Source of the DNA: Labrys wisconsinensis
GTDB lineage: Bacteria > Pseudomonadota > Alphaproteobacteria > Rhizobiales > Labraceae
Assembly: GCF_030814995.1 (NCBI RefSeq)
Contig: NZ_JAUSVX010000001.1
Location: forward strand, 620,001 to 684,000
Direction: 5' to 3'
Length of the DNA stretch: 64,000 nt
In this document: one piece after another, positions 53,968 through 62,878 of the stretch
How positions within the stretch are numbered: the first letter of the stretch is position 1
Layout of the letters: every line of letters starts with the position of its first letter
Program-made: the position numbers and the translations under genes
Notes under the pieces: model-generated
Told to the model about the DNA's origin: nothing
The model's input: the letters and a program-made list of their open reading frames with translations, nothing else
Database searches by the model: none

Positions 53968-54762
53968 ATGACAGGACGCGGCACCGTGTGGCAGCAGGCG
54001 GACGGCTTCGGGATCGCCGCCGTGCCTCTCCGGGCGCGGCCGCTCGCCGCCCGCGTCCGCCGATGGTTCGCCGCCCGCGTCCGCCGATGGTTCGCCGCCC
54101 TGCTGCGGCGCGCGGCCGCGACGGCGCTTCCGGCGCCGGTCGGCGGCAGCCTGGCGTGGCCCGCCGAAGCCGTCTCGCCCGCCGGGCGGGCGCCCGCGGC
54201 CGGCCGTCCGGCCGCGGCGGAGCGCTTCCAGGCGCTGGTGCTGCCCCATCTCGATGCGGCCCACAACCTGGCGCGCTTCCTGGCCAGGGATGCCGATGCG
54301 GCCGAGGACATCGTGCAGGACGCCTTCCTCCGCGCCTTCCGCAGCTTCGACGATTTCCGCGGCGGCAGCCCGCGTGCCTGGATCCTGGCCATCGTCCGCA
54401 ATTGCCACCACACCTGGCGCGCGGCGCGCCGGCGCGATCCCGGCCCCTGGCCCGAAGGCGCCGCCGGCCCGGCCGGCGACGAGATCGACGGCGAGACGCC
54501 GGCCGAGATCGCCTCGCGCGAGGACACGCCCGAGGCCGCCCTGCTGCGCCGCAGCGAGGCCGAGGCGGTCCGGGCCGTGCTGGAGACCCTGCCCGAGCCC
54601 TTCCGCGAGGTGCTGGTGCTGCGCGACCTGGAGGACCTCAGCTATCGCGAGATCGCCGAGGTGGCGGACCTGCCGATCGGCACGGTGATGTCGCGGCTCG
54701 CCCGCGCCCGCACGCTGTTCGCGGCCCGCTGGCGCGGCGCCGGCCCGGAGGATGCGGCATGA
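53968..54762 (+). CDS. ECF RNA polymerase sigma factor with N-terminal extension
   Basis: Residues 85-150 form region 2 (RFQALVLPHLDAAHNLARFL, ADAAEDIVQDAFLRAFRSFD) and 190-255 region 4 (LPEPFREVLVLRDLEDLSYR, EIAEVADLPIGTVMSRLARA). At 264 residues it is about 75 longer than usual; the first 84 residues are Arg/Ala-rich, containing RVRRWFAA twice from a DNA duplication, with no alternative ATG closer to region 2. Either the extension is real or translation starts later at a GTG. It should read the GAATAAATCC promoters. The anti-sigma gene overlaps by ATGA. Confidence 0.9.
   Translation: MTGRGTVWQQADGFGIAAVPLRARPLAARVRRWFAARVRRWFAALLRRAAATALPAPVGGSLAWPAEAVSPAGRAPAAGRPAAAERFQALVLPHLDAAHNLARFLARDADAAEDIVQDAFLRAFRSFDDFRGGSPRAWILAIVRNCHHTWRAARRRDPGPWPEGAAGPAGDEIDGETPAEIASREDTPEAALLRRSEAEAVRAVLETLPEPFREVLVLRDLEDLSYREIAEVADLPIGTVMSRLARARTLFAARWRGAGPEDAA
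54046..54093 (+). repeat. 24-base tandem duplication in the sigma-factor gene
   Basis: Two exact adjacent copies of a 24-base unit (starting GCCGCCCGCGTCCGCCGATG) at 54046-54069 and 54070-54093 encode AARVRRWF twice. The frame is kept, so the duplication lengthens the N-terminal extension by eight residues. Exactness suggests it is recent. Confidence 0.85.
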
Positions 54763-55544
54763 CCGGGCGCCCGTGCCCCGACTGGGAGATCCTGCTGCAC
54801 GGCTTCATCGACGGCGAGCTCGATGCCGCCCACGCCCTGCGCTGCGAGCAGCACCTCGCAGAATGTGCCGGCTGCACCGCCGCCGTGCGCGACCTGCAGG
54901 CCCTGCGGCGCACCATCGGACAGGAGGGCGTCCGCTGGCCCGCGCCGGAGAGCCTCAGGCGGAGCGTCCTCGCCGCCGTCGCCCGGGAGACGCAGGCAAG
55001 CCCGGCGCCCCGATCACGGCCCTTCCTGTCCTTGCGCGGGGCATCCGGCGCGCTCGGGCGCTGGAGCCTCGTGCCCTCCCTGGCAGTGCTCGCCGCCGCG
55101 CTCGTCCTGGTGCTCGCCTCGCCGCGACAGGGGCCGGGACTGACGGACGAGCTCGTCGCCGGCCACGTCCGCTCGCTGCTCGCCAGCCACCTGACCGACG
55201 TCGCCACCTCCGACCAGCACACGGTGAAGCCGTGGTTCGGCGGCAAGGTCGACTTCTCCCCGCCGGTGGTCGACCTCGCCGCCCGCGGCTTCCCGCTGAT
55301 CGGCGGCCGGGTCGACTATATCGGCGGCCGCGTCGTCGCCGCCCTGATCTACCGGCGCAACGGCCACGTCATCAATCTCTTCGTCTGGCCGGCCTCGGGA
55401 GGCGCGGCGACGGCCCTGGCGCGGGAAGGCTACAACCTGGTCAACTGGACCCAGGCCGGGCTGACCTTCTGGGCCGTCTCCGACCTCAATGCCGTCGAGC
55501 TCCGGGAATTCCAGGAGGACTTTGCCGAGGCGACGCCGAAATGA
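54759..55544 (+). CDS. Zinc-containing anti-sigma factor
   Basis: The 261-residue protein has the ZAS motif HX3CX2C (His32, Cys36, Cys39 in HLAECAGC), one membrane helix (WSLVPSLAVLAAALVLVLAS, about 104-123) and a periplasmic C-terminal domain (VDFSPPVVDLAARGFPLIGG, NLFVWPASGGAAT). It should hold the sigma factor at the membrane until an oxidative or envelope signal. It is translationally coupled to the sigma gene and convergent with ftrC, seven bases away. Confidence 0.93.
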   Translation: MTGRPCPDWEILLHGFIDGELDAAHALRCEQHLAECAGCTAAVRDLQALRRTIGQEGVRWPAPESLRRSVLAAVARETQASPAPRSRPFLSLRGASGALGRWSLVPSLAVLAAALVLVLASPRQGPGLTDELVAGHVRSLLASHLTDVATSDQHTVKPWFGGKVDFSPPVVDLAARGFPLIGGRVDYIGGRVVAALIYRRNGHVINLFVWPASGGAATALAREGYNLVNWTQAGLTFWAVSDLNAVELREFQEDFAEATPK

Positions 55545-55550
55545 GCGGGC

Positions 55551-56387
55551 TCAGCCCGGCCCGGCGGCGGAGCGGCGCCCGCCCGCGCCGCGCGAGGCGG
55601 CCGCCATCAGGACGAGCATGACCGCCACGACCGCGCCATAGGCGACAAGCTCCATGCCCGTCGGCCGGTCGATATAGCCGATCAGCGTGTGCAGGATGCG
55701 GCCGACCAGGCTGTCCTGGGACAGGAGGCCGGACGTGTCCCAGACCGCGTCCGACCAGGCATCGAGCCAGCCGCCCTGCTGCAGGAAGTCGACCGCCTGG
55801 GCGGCGAGCCCGGCGGCCAGCAGCGTGATCAGCGTCGTCAGCGTGGCGAAAAGGTAGCGCAGCGGGATGGCGATCAGGCCGAGATAGAGCAGGGCCGACA
55901 CGAGCGCCCCGGCGACGATGCCGAGCGCGCCGCCGATGACGATGTCGCCGGCCGTGACGCCGCCGGCGGCGGCGACCCCGTAGAGGAACAGCACCACCTC
56001 CGAGCCCTCGCGCAGCACCGCGACGCCGCACACCACCGCCAGGGCCGCGAGCGGCCGGCGGCCCGCCGCGACGTCCGCGCCCACCGCCTTCAGCTCGCGG
56101 GCGAGGTCGCGGCCGTGGCGCGCCATCCAGGCATTGTGCCAGCACAGCATCGCCACCGCGACCAGCAGCACCGCGGCGTTCAGCGTCTCCTGGCCGGCCC
56201 CCTCGAACAGGTTGGCGATGCGGCCGGCGAACAGCGCCAGCAGGCAGGCGCCGAGGACGCCGGCGACGAGGCCGAGGCCGATCCAGGCGCCGCGGCCGGG
56301 CAGGCCGCGGGTGGCGGCGAGCACGACGCCGACCACCAGCCCGGCCTCGAGCACCTCGCGGAAGACGATGATCAGGGCGGCCAGCAT
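55551..56387 (-). CDS. ftrC: FTR1-family iron permease
   Basis: The 278-residue inner-membrane protein has about seven helices and two REXXE iron motifs: REVLE at residues 10-14 and REGSE at 126-130. It imports iron, probably after oxidation, together with the upstream periplasmic proteins. It starts four bases before the cupredoxin gene stop. A fourth gene ftrD (polyferredoxin), usual in FtrABCD systems, is missing; the space is taken by the anti-sigma gene. Confidence 0.93.
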   Translation of the reverse strand: MLAALIIVFREVLEAGLVVGVVLAATRGLPGRGAWIGLGLVAGVLGACLLALFAGRIANLFEGAGQETLNAAVLLVAVAMLCWHNAWMARHGRDLARELKAVGADVAAGRRPLAALAVVCGVAVLREGSEVVLFLYGVAAAGGVTAGDIVIGGALGIVAGALVSALLYLGLIAIPLRYLFATLTTLITLLAAGLAAQAVDFLQQGGWLDAWSDAVWDTSGLLSQDSLVGRILHTLIGYIDRPTGMELVAYGAVVAVMLVLMAAASRGAGGRRSAAGPG

Positions 56388-56391
56388 CGGG

Positions 56392-56748
56392 CTACTCCGC
56401 GATCACCACGCCCTGCGCCGTCTCCGCATGGAACTCGCCCATGAAGGGATAGCGGCCGGGATCGAGCGCCCGCAGGCGCACCACGCCTTCGCTGCCGCCG
56501 CCGATCACCTTCTCGACCTTGAGCGCGGTGGAATCGAACTCGTCGGCCGTGGCGTCCTGGTTCCTGACCAGGAGCTGTGCGCGCTTGCCGGCGGGGACGT
56601 GGATCTCGGCCGGGGTGAAGCGATGGTCCTTCAGCACGACCTCGACCTGGCCGTCGGCATTGGTGGGCGTGTAGGCGGGCGAGCCCGCCAGGGCGCCGGC
56701 CGGCAGCACCAGCGCCAGCAGCAGGATCGAACGGCGGATACGGGACAT
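56392..56748 (-). CDS. ftrB: Periplasmic cupredoxin-like protein of the iron importer (FtrB)
   Basis: The 118-residue secreted protein has a signal peptide (RSILLLALVLPAGALAGSPA) and a Cupredoxin_1 fold (VEVVLKDHRFTPAEIHVPAG, LLVRNQDATADEFDSTALKV). It has no cysteine in the copper position, so the copper site is non-classical; FtrB is thought to oxidise Fe2+ on behalf of FtrC. CGGAGATCC precedes the ATG at 56748. A ten-base-pair hairpin (56830-56839 with 56858-56867) lies between it and ftrA. Confidence 0.86.
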   Translation of the reverse strand: MSRIRRSILLLALVLPAGALAGSPAYTPTNADGQVEVVLKDHRFTPAEIHVPAGKRAQLLVRNQDATADEFDSTALKVEKVIGGGSEGVVRLRALDPGRYPFMGEFHAETAQGVVIAE

Positions 56749-56885
56749 AGGCGGATCTCCGGAGCAAGGCCCCGCGGCCGCAGCCATTGGGCGGCGGCTC
56801 GCGGAACCGGTCGAGGCCGTTGGGACGCGAGGCCGTCCGGCCGCGTCGGCGGGCGCTCGGACGGCCTGCGCGGGACGGGGCCAGA

Positions 56886-57416
56886 TCAGTCGGGCTTGGC
56901 CTTGCTCGGGTACTGGAAGGTCCAGGACACGGTGACGGGCTTCCACCACTCGGGAACGCCGGTCTCCTTGTCGACGTGGCGGATGAAGCCGTTGGACGAC
57001 GGCGGCTCGACCACATAGGTCGCCTTGTACTCGCCAGGGCCGGCCATGGCGAAGTTGTTGGCATAGTGCGGCCCGTCGCCCGCCTCCATCGGCGCCAGCA
57101 CCTTGGCCTCCTTGTACTTGGCGCCGACCTTCTCGACCGTCAGCCGGACGGTGCAATAGGGAATCCAGGCGTCCTCGGGAAAGCCGTGCGCCTCGCCCTT
57201 GGCGGCGTGGATGTCGATCTCGATATGGACGGCCTTGGGGTCCATCGACATGCCCGCGGGGTGGCGGTCCATCTCGATGCCGGTCAGGTAGGCCGGAGAG
57301 AACTGCATGCCCTCCTCCGTGACCGGCTCGCCCATGTAGAATTCGGTGGCGTGAGCCGCGGTGGCGGCCAGCAGAGATCCGGCCACGACCGTGACCGCCT
57401 GCAGCATCTTGAGCAT
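56886..57416 (-). CDS. ftrA: Periplasmic P19/Tp34-type iron-binding protein (FtrA)
   Basis: The 176-residue protein has a signal peptide (LQAVTVVAGSLLAATAAHAT) and the P19/Tp34 fold: FYMGEPVTEEGMQFSPAYLT, GMSMDPKAVHIEIDIHAAKG, WIPYCTVRLTVEKVG and PVTVSWTFQYP. Conserved Met and His residues bind Cu2+ and Fe2+ in homologues. ATG at 57416 follows CAGGAACACC. It is first in ftrABC; the AT-rich stretch upstream (57417-57605) must hold its promoter, but no clear Irr, Fur or RirA box could be assigned. Confidence 0.93.
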   Translation of the reverse strand: MLKMLQAVTVVAGSLLAATAAHATEFYMGEPVTEEGMQFSPAYLTGIEMDRHPAGMSMDPKAVHIEIDIHAAKGEAHGFPEDAWIPYCTVRLTVEKVGAKYKEAKVLAPMEAGDGPHYANNFAMAGPGEYKATYVVEPPSSNGFIRHVDKETGVPEWWKPVTVSWTFQYPSKAKPD

Positions 57417-57605
57417 TGGTGTTCCTGCGGGCTGAAGACGACAGGTGCGCGCCTGCCATCGGAGATCAGCCCCCCGCGCATTCCGATACCGAAGCGGCCG
57501 AAGCAATGCAAGAACGAATACGAGGAATATTGCTTCGAATTGCCAACCTATATTTGAGTTTTACAAATTCCAAACTGTGCAAATACTATTCAACCACACC
57601 AACCG

Positions 57606-58775
57606 CTACAGCCGGCCGGCAATGGCGGCATCGAGCAGGACGGCGAGGTTGTCCGGCCCGAGCGGGACCGGATTGCCGCCGGCGCAGGGGTCGGCCAGCG
57701 CCATGGCGACGACCCGGTCGCGGTCGATATCGGCGAGCCCGATCGCGGCGAGAGAGGGCGGCAGGCCGATCTCGGCGCGCAGCGACACCAGCCAGTCGAT
57801 GACCGTGCCGCCGTCCCGGCCCGGCAGGTCGAGCAGGCGGGCGATGTCGGCCAGCCTCGGCTCGATCGCCGGCCGGTTGAAGGCGACGACATAGGGCATC
57901 AGCACCGCGTTGAGGAGGCCGTGATGGGTGTCGTGCAGCGCGCCGAGCGGATGGGCCAGCGCGTGCACGGCGCCGAGCCCCTTCTGCAGGGCGACGCAGC
58001 CCATGCCGGAGGCGATCAGCATCTGCGCCCGCGCCTCCAGGTCGCTCCCGACGGCGACGGCCCGCGGCAGCCAGTCCTTGATCAGCCGCAGCGCGTTGAG
58101 CGCGATGCCGTCGGCCAGCGGATGGAAGCGCGGCGCCGAATAGGCTTCCAGCGCATGGGACAGCGCGTCCATGCCCGTCGCCGCGGTGATCGGCGCCGGC
58201 AGGCCGACCGTCAGCTCCGGGTCCATGATCACCGTATCGGGCATCATGCGCGGATGGAACACGATGACCTTGCGCGCCTCCTCCTCGTGGGTGATCACCG
58301 AGGCGCGGCCGAGCTCGGAGCCGGTGCCGGCCGTGGTCGGCACCGCCACCACCGGGATCAGCCGGCTGGTGTCGACGCGCCGCCAGTTGTCGCCGACATC
58401 CTCGAAGTCCCAGATCGGCCGGGCCTGCGTCGCCATCAGCGCGATCGCCTTGGCGGCGTCGAGGGCGCTGCCGCCGCCGAAGGCGACGACGAGGTCGTGG
58501 CCGCCCGCCTTCAGCGCGGCGACGCCCTCGGCGACGTTGCCCCCCGTCGGGTTCGGCTTGACCTCCGCGAACAGCGCCGCCGGCATGCCGGCCTGCTCCA
58601 GGGCGCGCAGGATCGCCGCCGTCATCGGCAGCCGCGCCAGGCCCCGGTCCGTCACCAGCAGCGGCCGCGAGGCGCCGCAGGCGGCGATGGCCTGGGGCAG
58701 CTCCCGGATCCGTCCGGCGCCGAAGCGCACGGGGGTGGGAAAGCTCCAGTCGGCGGCGGCAGGCAGGATGCTCAC
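57606..58775 (-). CDS. Iron-containing alcohol dehydrogenase
   Basis: The 389-residue group III alcohol dehydrogenase has the NAD-binding FGGGSALDAAKAIALMA, the PTTAGTGSELGRASVI segment, and the metal motif in AATGMDALSHALEAY and GAVHALAHPLGALHDTHHG. GTG at 58775 with GAGG upstream is used. It ends the polyamine-type operon, 32 bases after potC. It may oxidise an amino alcohol or reduce an aldehyde arising from amine breakdown; substrate is unknown. Confidence 0.93.
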   Translation of the reverse strand: MSILPAAADWSFPTPVRFGAGRIRELPQAIAACGASRPLLVTDRGLARLPMTAAILRALEQAGMPAALFAEVKPNPTGGNVAEGVAALKAGGHDLVVAFGGGSALDAAKAIALMATQARPIWDFEDVGDNWRRVDTSRLIPVVAVPTTAGTGSELGRASVITHEEEARKVIVFHPRMMPDTVIMDPELTVGLPAPITAATGMDALSHALEAYSAPRFHPLADGIALNALRLIKDWLPRAVAVGSDLEARAQMLIASGMGCVALQKGLGAVHALAHPLGALHDTHHGLLNAVLMPYVVAFNRPAIEPRLADIARLLDLPGRDGGTVIDWLVSLRAEIGLPPSLAAIGLADIDRDRVVAMALADPCAGGNPVPLGPDNLAVLLDAAIAGRL

Positions 58776-58807
58776 GGGAAATCCTCGGCAGGATGGAACG
58801 GGGACGG

Positions 58808-59638
58808 TCAGGCGCCGCCGGCGCGGCGGGTGCGGCGCTCGGCCCGCCGCCGCACGATGTCGGCCAGCACGACCAGGACCAGGGCGGGCACGAAATTGAG
58901 CGTGGCGAGCGCCGGATAGATCGGCGAGGAGCCGACGGCGATGCCGCTGTAGACGAAGGTCGGCAGGGTGCGCACCGTGCCGGCCAGGCTGTAGGAAATG
59001 TAGAAATTCCCCCAGGACAGGAGGAAGGCGAAGGTCGCGGCCGAGAAGATGCCGGGCCAGAGCAGCGGGAAGGTGACCTCGCGGAACACCTCCCAGCCGC
59101 TGGCGCCGGCATCGCGCGCCGCGTCCTCCAGCGTCTCGTCGAAGCCGTAGACCTGCACGGCGACGATCACCAGGGCGAAGGGCGTGACGTAGACGATGTG
59201 GCCGACGATCATGGTCGGCAGACCCATGGAGAAGCCGAGCCACTGCCCGAGCAGCGAGAACCACAGGAGCATGACCACGCCGAGCAGGAGCTGCGGGAAC
59301 AGCAGCGGCGCGAAGGTCACCGCCCGGAACGCCTGCTGGAAGCGGAAGCGGTAGCGGATCCAGGCGAGCGCCCCGCCCGTGCCCAGGACGCTCACGAACA
59401 GGGTCGAGACCAGCGCCAGGATCGCCGAGTTGGCCAGGGCGGGCAGGAAGTCGGGCTTGCGCAGGAGCTCGCCGTACCAGGCGAACGAGAGCCCCTCGAT
59501 CGGCAGCGTCAGCATGCGGCTGTCGGTGAAGGAGAACACCACCAGCGTCACGATCGGCACGTAGAGGAACACCAGCATCAGCGCCACGGAGCCGACCAGC
59601 AGCGTGTCGACGATCGTGCCCTTCAGGCGATCCGTCAT
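58808..59638 (-). CDS. ABC permease, PotC type
   Basis: The 276-residue protein has six helices and the EAA loop LEDAARDAGASGWEVFREVT. ATG overlaps the PotB-type stop by four bases. It pairs with the next gene as the membrane dimer of a spermidine/putrescine-class importer. The class also includes transporters for opines and other amines. Confidence 0.92.
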   Translation of the reverse strand: MTDRLKGTIVDTLLVGSVALMLVFLYVPIVTLVVFSFTDSRMLTLPIEGLSFAWYGELLRKPDFLPALANSAILALVSTLFVSVLGTGGALAWIRYRFRFQQAFRAVTFAPLLFPQLLLGVVMLLWFSLLGQWLGFSMGLPTMIVGHIVYVTPFALVIVAVQVYGFDETLEDAARDAGASGWEVFREVTFPLLWPGIFSAATFAFLLSWGNFYISYSLAGTVRTLPTFVYSGIAVGSSPIYPALATLNFVPALVLVVLADIVRRRAERRTRRAGGA

Positions 59639-60516
59639 CAGGCCGCCTCCCCTGCCTGCCGGCGCACCGAGCGCATCGCCACCAGCGCCGCGGCGAGCAG
59701 CGACAGCGCGCCGATCACGATCAGCACCAGCGTGAGCGCGGCGCCGAGCGGCCAGTTCACCCGCGTCTCGAAGCTCTGGCGGATCAGCTCGGCCGCCATC
59801 GGCGCGTTGCCGCCGCCCATCACCTTCGGCTCCAGGAACACGCCGAGGCTGAGCACGAAGACCAGGACCGCCCCGGCATAGAGGCCCGGGCGCGACAAAG
59901 GCAGCGTCACCTCCAGGAAGGTGCGCAGGCGCGAGGCGCCGGCATCATAGGCCGCCAGCTGCAGGTCCCGGTCGATCCGCACCAGCGAGAGATAGATCGT
60001 GAACAGGGGATAGACGGCGAGGTTGTAGACCATGCCGACCAGCGTGGCCGCCGGCGTGAACAGGAGGTTCAGCGCTTCCGGCCCGGCGCCGAGGCGCTCG
60101 AGCCCGAAATTGAGCACGCCGTTCCTGTCGAGGACGAGGATCCAGCCGAAGGTCTTCAGCACCGCATCGGTCAGGAAGGCGAAGGTGATCAGGATCTTGA
60201 CGTGGTTCTGCAGCCTGGCGAGCCGCGTCGCCAGGGCATAGGCCACGGGATAGGCGATGACGAGGCACAGGGCGACGCAGGCGAGCGCCATGCCCACCGT
60301 CCGCGCCATGATGATCCAGTAGTGCGGCTTGCCGAACACCTCTGCCCAGACTGCGAGGTCCCAGGTCCAGGCAAGACGGTAATATCGCGTGGTCTGGAAG
60401 CTGAGCACCACCGTCATGGCCAGGGGCACGAGGAAGAAGAACAGCATCAGCAGCGCCAGCGGCACCGTCGCGGCGAGGAGCACGGGGTCGCGCCAGCTGC
60501 GGGTCTCGATCCGCAT
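59638..60516 (-). CDS. ABC permease, PotB type
   Basis: The 292-residue protein has six helices (VLLAATVPLALLMLFFFLVP first) and the EAA-like loop LQLAAYDAGASRLRTFLEVT. It begins three bases after the ATPase stop and overlaps the PotC-type gene. Confidence 0.92.
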   Translation of the reverse strand: MRIETRSWRDPVLLAATVPLALLMLFFFLVPLAMTVVLSFQTTRYYRLAWTWDLAVWAEVFGKPHYWIIMARTVGMALACVALCLVIAYPVAYALATRLARLQNHVKILITFAFLTDAVLKTFGWILVLDRNGVLNFGLERLGAGPEALNLLFTPAATLVGMVYNLAVYPLFTIYLSLVRIDRDLQLAAYDAGASRLRTFLEVTLPLSRPGLYAGAVLVFVLSLGVFLEPKVMGGGNAPMAAELIRQSFETRVNWPLGAALTLVLIVIGALSLLAAALVAMRSVRRQAGEAA

Positions 60517-60519
60517 CGC

Positions 60520-61620
60520 CTAGGCCCCGAGCAGGAAGGCGTCGGCGGGGTCGAAGCCGACCCGCACGGCGTCGCCGACCGCGGCCGGCAGGTTCGGCGT
60601 GCCGGCGAGCTCCATCACCACCGCCGCCTCGTGCCCGGGCACGCGGATGCGGTACTGGATCGACGCGCCCTTGACGAAATATTCCTCCACCGTCCCGGCC
60701 AGCGTGCAGGCGCGGGCGCCATCCGCGCCGACGAAGCGCATCGCCTCCGGCCGCACGAGGAGCACCGCGCCGCCCGCCGCGGCACCGTCCGCCATCTGCC
60801 CGGGCGAGAGCGTCGCCTCGGCGGCGAGGACCGGCGAGGCGCAGGAGACGCCGCCGTCCGCCCGCCGCGCCGTCGAGACCGGGAACAGGTTGGTGTCGCC
60901 GATGAAGCCGGCGACGAAGGCGTCGACCGGGCGGTAGTAGATCTCGCCCGGCGTGCCGACCTGGACGACGCGGCCGCCGCGCATCACGCAGATGCGGTCG
61001 GCCAGCATCATCGCCTCCTCCAGGTCGTGCGTGACCAGGACGAAGCTGGTGCCGAGGTTGCGGTGCAGGTTCTTCAGCTCGCCCTGCAGCGACTTCTTCA
61101 GCTTGGCGTCGAGCGCGCTCATCGGCTCGTCGAGCAGCAGCACCGCGGGCTTGGACACCAGGGCGCGGGCGAGGGCGACGCGCTGCTGCTCGCCGCCGGA
61201 AAGCTGCGCCGGGAAGCGGTCGAGATAGGCGGGATCCAGATGCATCAGCCGCAGCATCCCGGCGACCCGCGCCTCGCTCTCGGCGCGGGCGACCTTGGCG
61301 AGCTTGAGCGGGAAGGCGATGTTGTCGCGCACGCTCTTGTGCGGGAACAGGGCCAGGCGCTGGAACACCATGCGCGTCGGCCGCGCCGCCGCGGGAACGC
61401 CGGCCATGTCGGCGCCGCGGATGCGCAGGCCGCCCCGGCTCGGCGCCTCGAACCCCGCCAGGATCTTCAGCAACGTCGTCTTGCCGCAGCCCGACGGGCC
61501 GACGAGCGCCACGAACTCGCCCGTGCCCACGTCGAGCGACACGCCGTGCAGCGCCCGGAACGGGCCGTAGTCCTTGACGATGGCGGAGGCTTCGATGATG
61601 GGGCTCGGCAAGTCGGGCAT
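60520..61620 (-). CDS. ABC ATPase, PotA type
   Basis: The 366-residue protein has Walker A GPSGCGKTT (about 42-50), signature QLSGGEQQRVALARAL, Walker B VLLLDEPMSALD, the H-loop VLVTHDLEEAM and a C-terminal TOBE regulatory domain (LLVRPEAMRFVGADGARACT). ATG at 61620 (MPDLPSP) is used; the frame continues to 61698 without family resemblance. It follows the binding-protein gene by 64 bases. Confidence 0.94.
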   Translation of the reverse strand: MPDLPSPIIEASAIVKDYGPFRALHGVSLDVGTGEFVALVGPSGCGKTTLLKILAGFEAPSRGGLRIRGADMAGVPAAARPTRMVFQRLALFPHKSVRDNIAFPLKLAKVARAESEARVAGMLRLMHLDPAYLDRFPAQLSGGEQQRVALARALVSKPAVLLLDEPMSALDAKLKKSLQGELKNLHRNLGTSFVLVTHDLEEAMMLADRICVMRGGRVVQVGTPGEIYYRPVDAFVAGFIGDTNLFPVSTARRADGGVSCASPVLAAEATLSPGQMADGAAAGGAVLLVRPEAMRFVGADGARACTLAGTVEEYFVKGASIQYRIRVPGHEAAVVMELAGTPNLPAAVGDAVRVGFDPADAFLLGA

Positions 61621-61684
61621 GCCTTCCGGGTGGTGCGGCCTGGGGAGAAGGCCCGCGCCCGAGCGGACGCGGGCCGCGGCGGCG

Positions 61685-62821
61685 TCAGCGGGCGGCAAGC
61701 TCTTCCTGCCAGATCGCCAGCATGTCGTCGATATTGGGCGCGATGGTGTGGAACTGGCTGTTGTCCCAGGCCGTCCACATGTAGTCCATTTGCAGCGCCT
61801 TCTTCTGCTCGGGCGTGAACAGCGCCTCGGCCTTGCTGTTGGGCACGAGGTTGCAGGTCGCCTCGGTGATGGCGAGCTTCACCGCGACCTCGGGCGAGAC
61901 GATATATTTCAGGAACTCGGCCGCGCCGGCGGAATTGCGGCCATTGTCGATGAGGCCGGTCGCCTCCATCCAGATGATGCCCTGCTTCAGCCCGCCCTGG
62001 GGCTCGGGGACAATCGACTGGAGATAGTCGTGGCCGGCCACGCGCAGGGAGGAGGTGCAGTAGGTGCCGCCGCCGATCAGGGCCCGGAAGGAGCCGTCGA
62101 TCAGGCCTTTCTGGGCGATGGCGAGATCGCCGACGATGGCGCGGGTGTTCTTGAACGCGGCGCGCAGGACCTTCCGCACCTCGTCCAGCGCCGGCTTGTC
62201 CAGCGGCTGGTACGGATTGACCCCGGCATGCAGCGCCAGCGGCATGATCGGCCAGTCGCCCCAGTCGAGCAGGCAGATCTTGTCCTTGTAGGCGGCGTCG
62301 AACACCGGCGCGTAGCTGCGCCAGGTCTCCAGCTTGTCGAACTTGGTGTTGACCGTCGGCCCCACCCAGCCCCATCGGGTCGGCAGGCCGGTCGCCTTGC
62401 CTTCGAACTGCAGCGGCCCGAAGGGCGCACGGAACTGCGGATAGAACTCGGCGTACTGGGCCGAGAAATCCTTGTCGTCGAGGAAGCGGCAGATGCCGGC
62501 CGGGCCCATCCGCGCGACCCAGGGGCTGTCGGAGGAGACGAGGTCGAAGTCGCGATAGGCGCCGGCCGCGAGCTTGGCGAAGCCGCCGGCCGAATCGGTG
62601 ATCAGGTCGACCGCGATCGCCGCGTCGTGGGCCTTCTGGAAGGGATCGAGGATCGCCGGGGCGTTGTAGCCCTCCCAGCACATGTAGCGGATGGACTCGG
62701 CGGCCCGGGCGCGGCCGGGCACGAGGCCGCCGGCGGCGAGGGCGGCGCCGGCGCCGAGGCCCTTCAGCAGGCTGCGGCGGGAGATCGGGCTCGACGGCCC
62801 GGGTCTTGTCGTGGTGCTCAT
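61685..62821 (-). CDS. Periplasmic binding protein, PotD type
   Basis: The 378-residue protein has a Tat signal (SRRSLLKGLGAGAALAAGGL) and a PotD-like fold (YMCWEGYNAPAILDPFQKAH, DFDLVSSDSPWVARMGPAGI, WVGPTVNTKFDKLETWRSYA). Polyamines are the usual ligands, but the acidic cage residues were not verified, so other amines are possible. Confidence 0.9.
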   Translation of the reverse strand: MSTTTRPGPSSPISRRSLLKGLGAGAALAAGGLVPGRARAAESIRYMCWEGYNAPAILDPFQKAHDAAIAVDLITDSAGGFAKLAAGAYRDFDLVSSDSPWVARMGPAGICRFLDDKDFSAQYAEFYPQFRAPFGPLQFEGKATGLPTRWGWVGPTVNTKFDKLETWRSYAPVFDAAYKDKICLLDWGDWPIMPLALHAGVNPYQPLDKPALDEVRKVLRAAFKNTRAIVGDLAIAQKGLIDGSFRALIGGGTYCTSSLRVAGHDYLQSIVPEPQGGLKQGIIWMEATGLIDNGRNSAGAAEFLKYIVSPEVAVKLAITEATCNLVPNSKAEALFTPEQKKALQMDYMWTAWDNSQFHTIAPNIDDMLAIWQEELAAR

Positions 62822-62878
62822 GGCAGGATTCCTCTGGGTTGGCCCGCTCTTGCCGGCGGGCGTTGCGAATGGCGGGAG

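Noticed and set aside
57417-57605. Irr or RirA box upstream of ftrA
   Set aside because: The region is AT-rich with imperfect palindromes such as GAATATTGCTTC, but none matches a known iron-control box well enough.
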